A stretch of DNA of 64,000 bases from Caballeronia jiangsuensis (GTDB taxonomy: Bacteria; Pseudomonadota; Gammaproteobacteria; Burkholderiales; Burkholderiaceae), in the NCBI GenBank assembly GCA_000648925.1, contig JFHF01000022.1:55098-119097 (forward strand), given 5' to 3'. Positions within the stretch are counted from its first letter, which is position 1. The number at the start of each line of letters is the position of its first letter. Both the position numbers and the translations under genes were made by a program. This document shows positions 61,613 to 64,000 of this stretch, one piece after another. The notes below the pieces were generated by a model. The model searched no databases, was not told the origin of the DNA, and saw only the letters and a list, made by a program, of their open reading frames with translations.

Positions 61613-61803
61613 CGCGCCATGGCCAGCGCTTCCTTCAATACATCGTTATCACCGATGTGATTCGCGAGCAGCAGAACGAGCTTTGCGTTGAGCATCTGGC
61701 TCGCTTCGTCGGAGAGTCCGTTGTGCGTATCGATGAGGCGCTCGTAGAACGCATCGTGATCCGCGATATTCAGTTCGAGATTGAGCTTCATACGATTCAT
61801 CAT
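61591..61803 (-). CDS. DUF2783 small protein coupled to the monooxygenase
   Basis: This 70-residue DUF2783 protein has ADHDAFYERLIDTHNGLSDE and LVLLLANHIGDNDVLKEAL, typical of the family. The start at 61803 overlaps the monooxygenase stop by ATGA. DUF2783 genes regularly follow FAD aromatic monooxygenases in proteobacteria, so the two products probably work together. The function is unknown. Confidence 0.82.
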   Translation of the reverse strand: MMNRMKLNLELNIADHDAFYERLIDTHNGLSDEASQMLNAKLVLLLANHIGDNDVLKEALAMARHGLAAS

Positions 61804-63479
61804 CCGTTGCAGGTTGCACGTTTTACCGCGGCCGTAACCGATGCGGCATCGAAGGCGCGCCAGCGCGCGCACACGTGTTGATCGGGACGTAGCAGATAGA
61901 ACGTGCCGGGCCGTGCATCGAAGCGATGCGCGACCATGCCTTCCATATCCTCGATCACGGTCACGCCCGGCACGCTGCAGGTCATGCCTCGCGGCACGAC
62001 GATCAGCGCACGCACGGGCAACGGCGCGTTCGCTAACGCGGCGAGGCTTTTTGCGCAGACATCGGGGCCGTGACCCAGCCCGCAGAAATAGATGCCCGTG
62101 AACGTGCCGCCGTGGGTCTGAGGCAAGAGCCACGCATCGCTGTCATCGACGCGCACGGGCGCATCCACGCACGGCGCGCCGGGAATCATCGCGCTCTCGA
62201 AGGTGTCCCCTTCCGCATCGGGCGTGTTGAGCGGCGAGTCGCGCAGCACGGCCGGCACCGAAAGACGTCCGCTGTTCGCCATGCGCCGCGCGAAGGCGCA
62301 ATCTTTCGCGAGGTTGAGCGTCGCGTCGCGAAAGAGGCGTGATACCGCGCTCTTCGGCGTGATGAAGTCGGTGGCGCGTGTCGAGTTGAGGATGTTTTCG
62401 TCGGCGGCGTATTCGCGTTCCGATGCGTAGGTGTCGAGCAGCGTGTGCGGTGCATCGCCGTTCACGACGAGTTTCAGCTTCCACGCGAGATTGTCCGCGT
62501 CCTGCACGCCGCTGTTCGCGCCGCGCGCCCCGAAAGGCGACACGCCATGCGCCGAATCGCCCGCAAAAATGATGCGTCCATGCCTGAAGCTATCCATGCG
62601 CAGGCACGAGAACGTGTACACGCTCACCCATTCCAGTTCGAATTCGGCGTCTTCGCCGAGCAGCGCCTTCACGCGCGGAATCACACGCTCGGGCGCTTTC
62701 TCCGCGACGGGGTCCGCGTCCCAGCCAAGCTGAAAATCGATGCGCCATACGTTGTCCGGCTGACGATGCAGCAGCACCGACTGATTCCGATGAAACGGCG
62801 GGTCGAACCAGAACCAGCGCTCGGTCGGGAACGGCGCCTTCATCTTCACGTCGGCGATGAGGAAGCGGTCCTTGAATGTGCGGCCGTGGCTGTCGAGACC
62901 GAGGCACTTGCGCATCGGGCTGCGGGCACCATCGGCGGCCATGACGTACTGCGCCTTGAGCGAATAGATGCCATCGGGCGTTTCGACCTGAAGTTCGACG
63001 TGATCTTCATGCTGCGTCACGCCGGTCACATTGCTCTTCCAGCGCAATTGCAGTTGTTCCAGCTCCATCGCGCGTTCGGCCAGAAAGCCTTCGACGTAGT
63101 ACTGCTGCAGGTTGATGAACGCGGGGCGTGAATGCCCTGTTTCCGGCAGGAGATTGAACGTGTAGACGAGATCGTCATGCAGAAAGACCTTGCCGACATT
63201 CCAGCTCACGCCCTTCTCGATCATTTTGTCGCCGCAGCCGAGGCGATCGAGGATTTCCAGCGTGCGCTTGGCGAAGCAGATGGCGCGGGAGCCGGTCGAA
63301 ACCGTGTCGTCATTGTCGAGCAGCACGGTGCGCACGCCTTGCTGCGCGAGTTCGATCGCCGTTGCAAGTCCGACGGGGCCCGCGCCGATCACGGCGACAG
63401 GATATGGCGATGACACGGGCGCATCATGCTCGGGTGCGCGCTCGTATTCGAAACGCAGACTGGCGTAGTTCACGGACAT
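61800..63479 (-). CDS. FAD-dependent aromatic monooxygenase (PheA/TfdB/MhpA family)
   Basis: This 559-residue class A flavoprotein hydroxylase uses NAD(P)H and O2. The FAD motif GAGPVG is at 32-37, the second motif is VMAADGARSPMRKCLG, and the third is GRIIFAGDSAHGVSPFGARGANSG (about 300-324). A thioredoxin-like C-terminal domain (from about residue 420) is as in phenol hydroxylases. Related enzymes act on 3-hydroxyphenylpropionate, 3-hydroxybenzoate or chlorophenols; the substrate cannot be told here. GGAGACG precedes the ATG. It is followed by DUF2783 in ATGA overlap. Confidence 0.87.
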   Translation of the reverse strand: MSVNYASLRFEYERAPEHDAPVSSPYPVAVIGAGPVGLATAIELAQQGVRTVLLDNDDTVSTGSRAICFAKRTLEILDRLGCGDKMIEKGVSWNVGKVFLHDDLVYTFNLLPETGHSRPAFINLQQYYVEGFLAERAMELEQLQLRWKSNVTGVTQHEDHVELQVETPDGIYSLKAQYVMAADGARSPMRKCLGLDSHGRTFKDRFLIADVKMKAPFPTERWFWFDPPFHRNQSVLLHRQPDNVWRIDFQLGWDADPVAEKAPERVIPRVKALLGEDAEFELEWVSVYTFSCLRMDSFRHGRIIFAGDSAHGVSPFGARGANSGVQDADNLAWKLKLVVNGDAPHTLLDTYASEREYAADENILNSTRATDFITPKSAVSRLFRDATLNLAKDCAFARRMANSGRLSVPAVLRDSPLNTPDAEGDTFESAMIPGAPCVDAPVRVDDSDAWLLPQTHGGTFTGIYFCGLGHGPDVCAKSLAALANAPLPVRALIVVPRGMTCSVPGVTVIEDMEGMVAHRFDARPGTFYLLRPDQHVCARWRAFDAASVTAAVKRATCNG

Positions 63480-63570
63480 TCGATCGTCTCCATCGTCGGG
63501 CCTTTTGTCGTCTTTGCAAGACGCGTTCAGCTCGGGTGCGAATTTCTTCGCTCTGGGTTAGTTGTTTATC

Positions 63571-63598
63571 ATTGTACAAGTGGTTTTATATTGTTGAA
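63571..63598 (-). promoter_or_regulatory. Possible promoter/operator of the FAD monooxygenase gene
   Basis: In an AT-rich stretch the minus strand carries TTCAAC (63598-63593), 16 bases, then TACAAT (63576-63571). The -10 element overlaps the palindrome TTGTACAA (63572-63579), which could be a regulator site. It is 92 bases from the gene start. The remaining space 63480-63645 holds no gene. Confidence 0.3.
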
Positions 63599-63645
63599 TT
63601 TAGGTTTACCCGTAGAGTGGGTTCGTTTGCGGGTCGAGGTGGCGT

Positions 63646-64000
63646 TCGCCGGATCCCGGGTTCGTGTCGGTCTATTAGCTCTGCCCCTGTGCGGGGCGGC
63701 AGTCACTTTCTTTGCTGCTGCAAAGAAAGTAACCAAAGAAACAGCTTCTCACCGCCCGCGGTCACACGCACGTTGGCCATGCTTGCCAGCAGGAAGCGGC
63801 CCTCGCCTAAGTGTCGCCCTCAAAGGCCCAACCGGGCTTGGCTCGCGCACGGTCTGCCGCCCGAAACGTTTCAGCGCGCTGGTTCAGCACGAAAGAGTTC
63901 CGGCACAGCGCTACGCGCTGCCGTTGGGTATGCGAGGGAAACCGTCGAAGAAGCGCGCACAAACCCGCTTGACCCATCGGCCGCGAAGCGGGCCGGAGCC
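63646..64000. repeat. Second copy of the inverted-repeat element (cut by window edge)
   Basis: From 63646 to the end of the window the sequence follows 18262-18616 in the same orientation, including both small hairpins of the left arm and the segments GGCTTGGCTCGCGCACGGTC and CAGCGCTACGCGCTGCCGTT. Scattered differences and small changes mark it as a diverged copy. The right arm, if present, is outside the window. Confidence 0.88.

Overview
The window is a high-GC bacterial chromosome segment that looks like Burkholderiaceae (Paraburkholderia, Caballeronia or Burkholderia). The indicators are a regulator-llpE-RND efflux operon of the CeoAB-OpcM/BpeEF-OprC type, a cyanide-insensitive-type bd oxidase, a DUF4148 protein, class I PPK2, and a large aerobic-type cobalamin locus using the CobN/ChlI/ChlD chelatase. 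No rRNA, tRNA, CRISPR array, transposase or phage gene was seen. Genes are dense, many overlap by ATGA/TTGA, and several begin with GTG or TTG.

Layout. 1-10.9 kb: end of an amino-acid ABC binding protein, a ChaA-like antiporter, a sugar-acid catabolic operon (FAH hydrolase, SDR dehydrogenase, MFS permease) with a divergent LysR regulator and a clear LysR box, then osmC, a DAO-family oxidoreductase, a FrnE-like DsbA protein, a YcgR-like PilZ protein and a zinc metallopeptidase. 11.3-18.3 kb: cioAB plus a tiny third-subunit gene (DUF2474), a CTCC-motif permease, mnmH, and eutBC. 18.3-18.9 kb: a 606-bp non-coding element with 100-bp terminal inverted repeats; a second copy starts at 63.6 kb and runs off the window. 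18.9-25.7 kb: an AcoR-type sigma-54 activator, DUF1328, an OpgC-type membrane protein, TerC, and a secreted alkyl sulfatase.

25.7-45.1 kb is the cobalamin block: cobM-cobK-cobL leftward; riboswitch-cobG-cobH-cobI-cobJ rightward; riboswitch-cobW-cobN-chlI-like-chlD-like leftward; cobE, cobO, cobB and DUF1289 rightward; riboswitch-cbtB-cbtA leftward; and a CobC-like phosphatase. Together they cover most corrin-ring methylations, the contraction, reduction and rearrangement steps, a,c-amidation, cobalt uptake and insertion, and adenosylation. The precorrin-5 C1-methyltransferase (CobF or CbiD), cobA, cobQ, cobD and the nucleotide-loop genes are not here. Two B12-dependent enzymes, ethanolamine ammonia-lyase (EutBC) and class II ribonucleotide reductase (NrdJ), flank the block within about 20 kb.

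45-64 kb: small monooxygenase-like proteins, an ornithine cyclodeaminase-family enzyme, ppk2 behind a candidate PHO box, the efflux operon llpE-bpeE-bpeF-oprC with its divergent LysR regulator and a 31-bp dyad between them, a GNAT protein, DUF4148, nrdJ, mobB, and an FAD aromatic monooxygenase translationally coupled to a DUF2783 protein. The most unusual observations are the long inverted-repeat element, the replacement of the LlpE catalytic serine by aspartate, the degenerate catalytic motif of the CobC-like phosphatase, the apparent gap in the corrin pathway, and the PHO-box-like promoter of ppk2.
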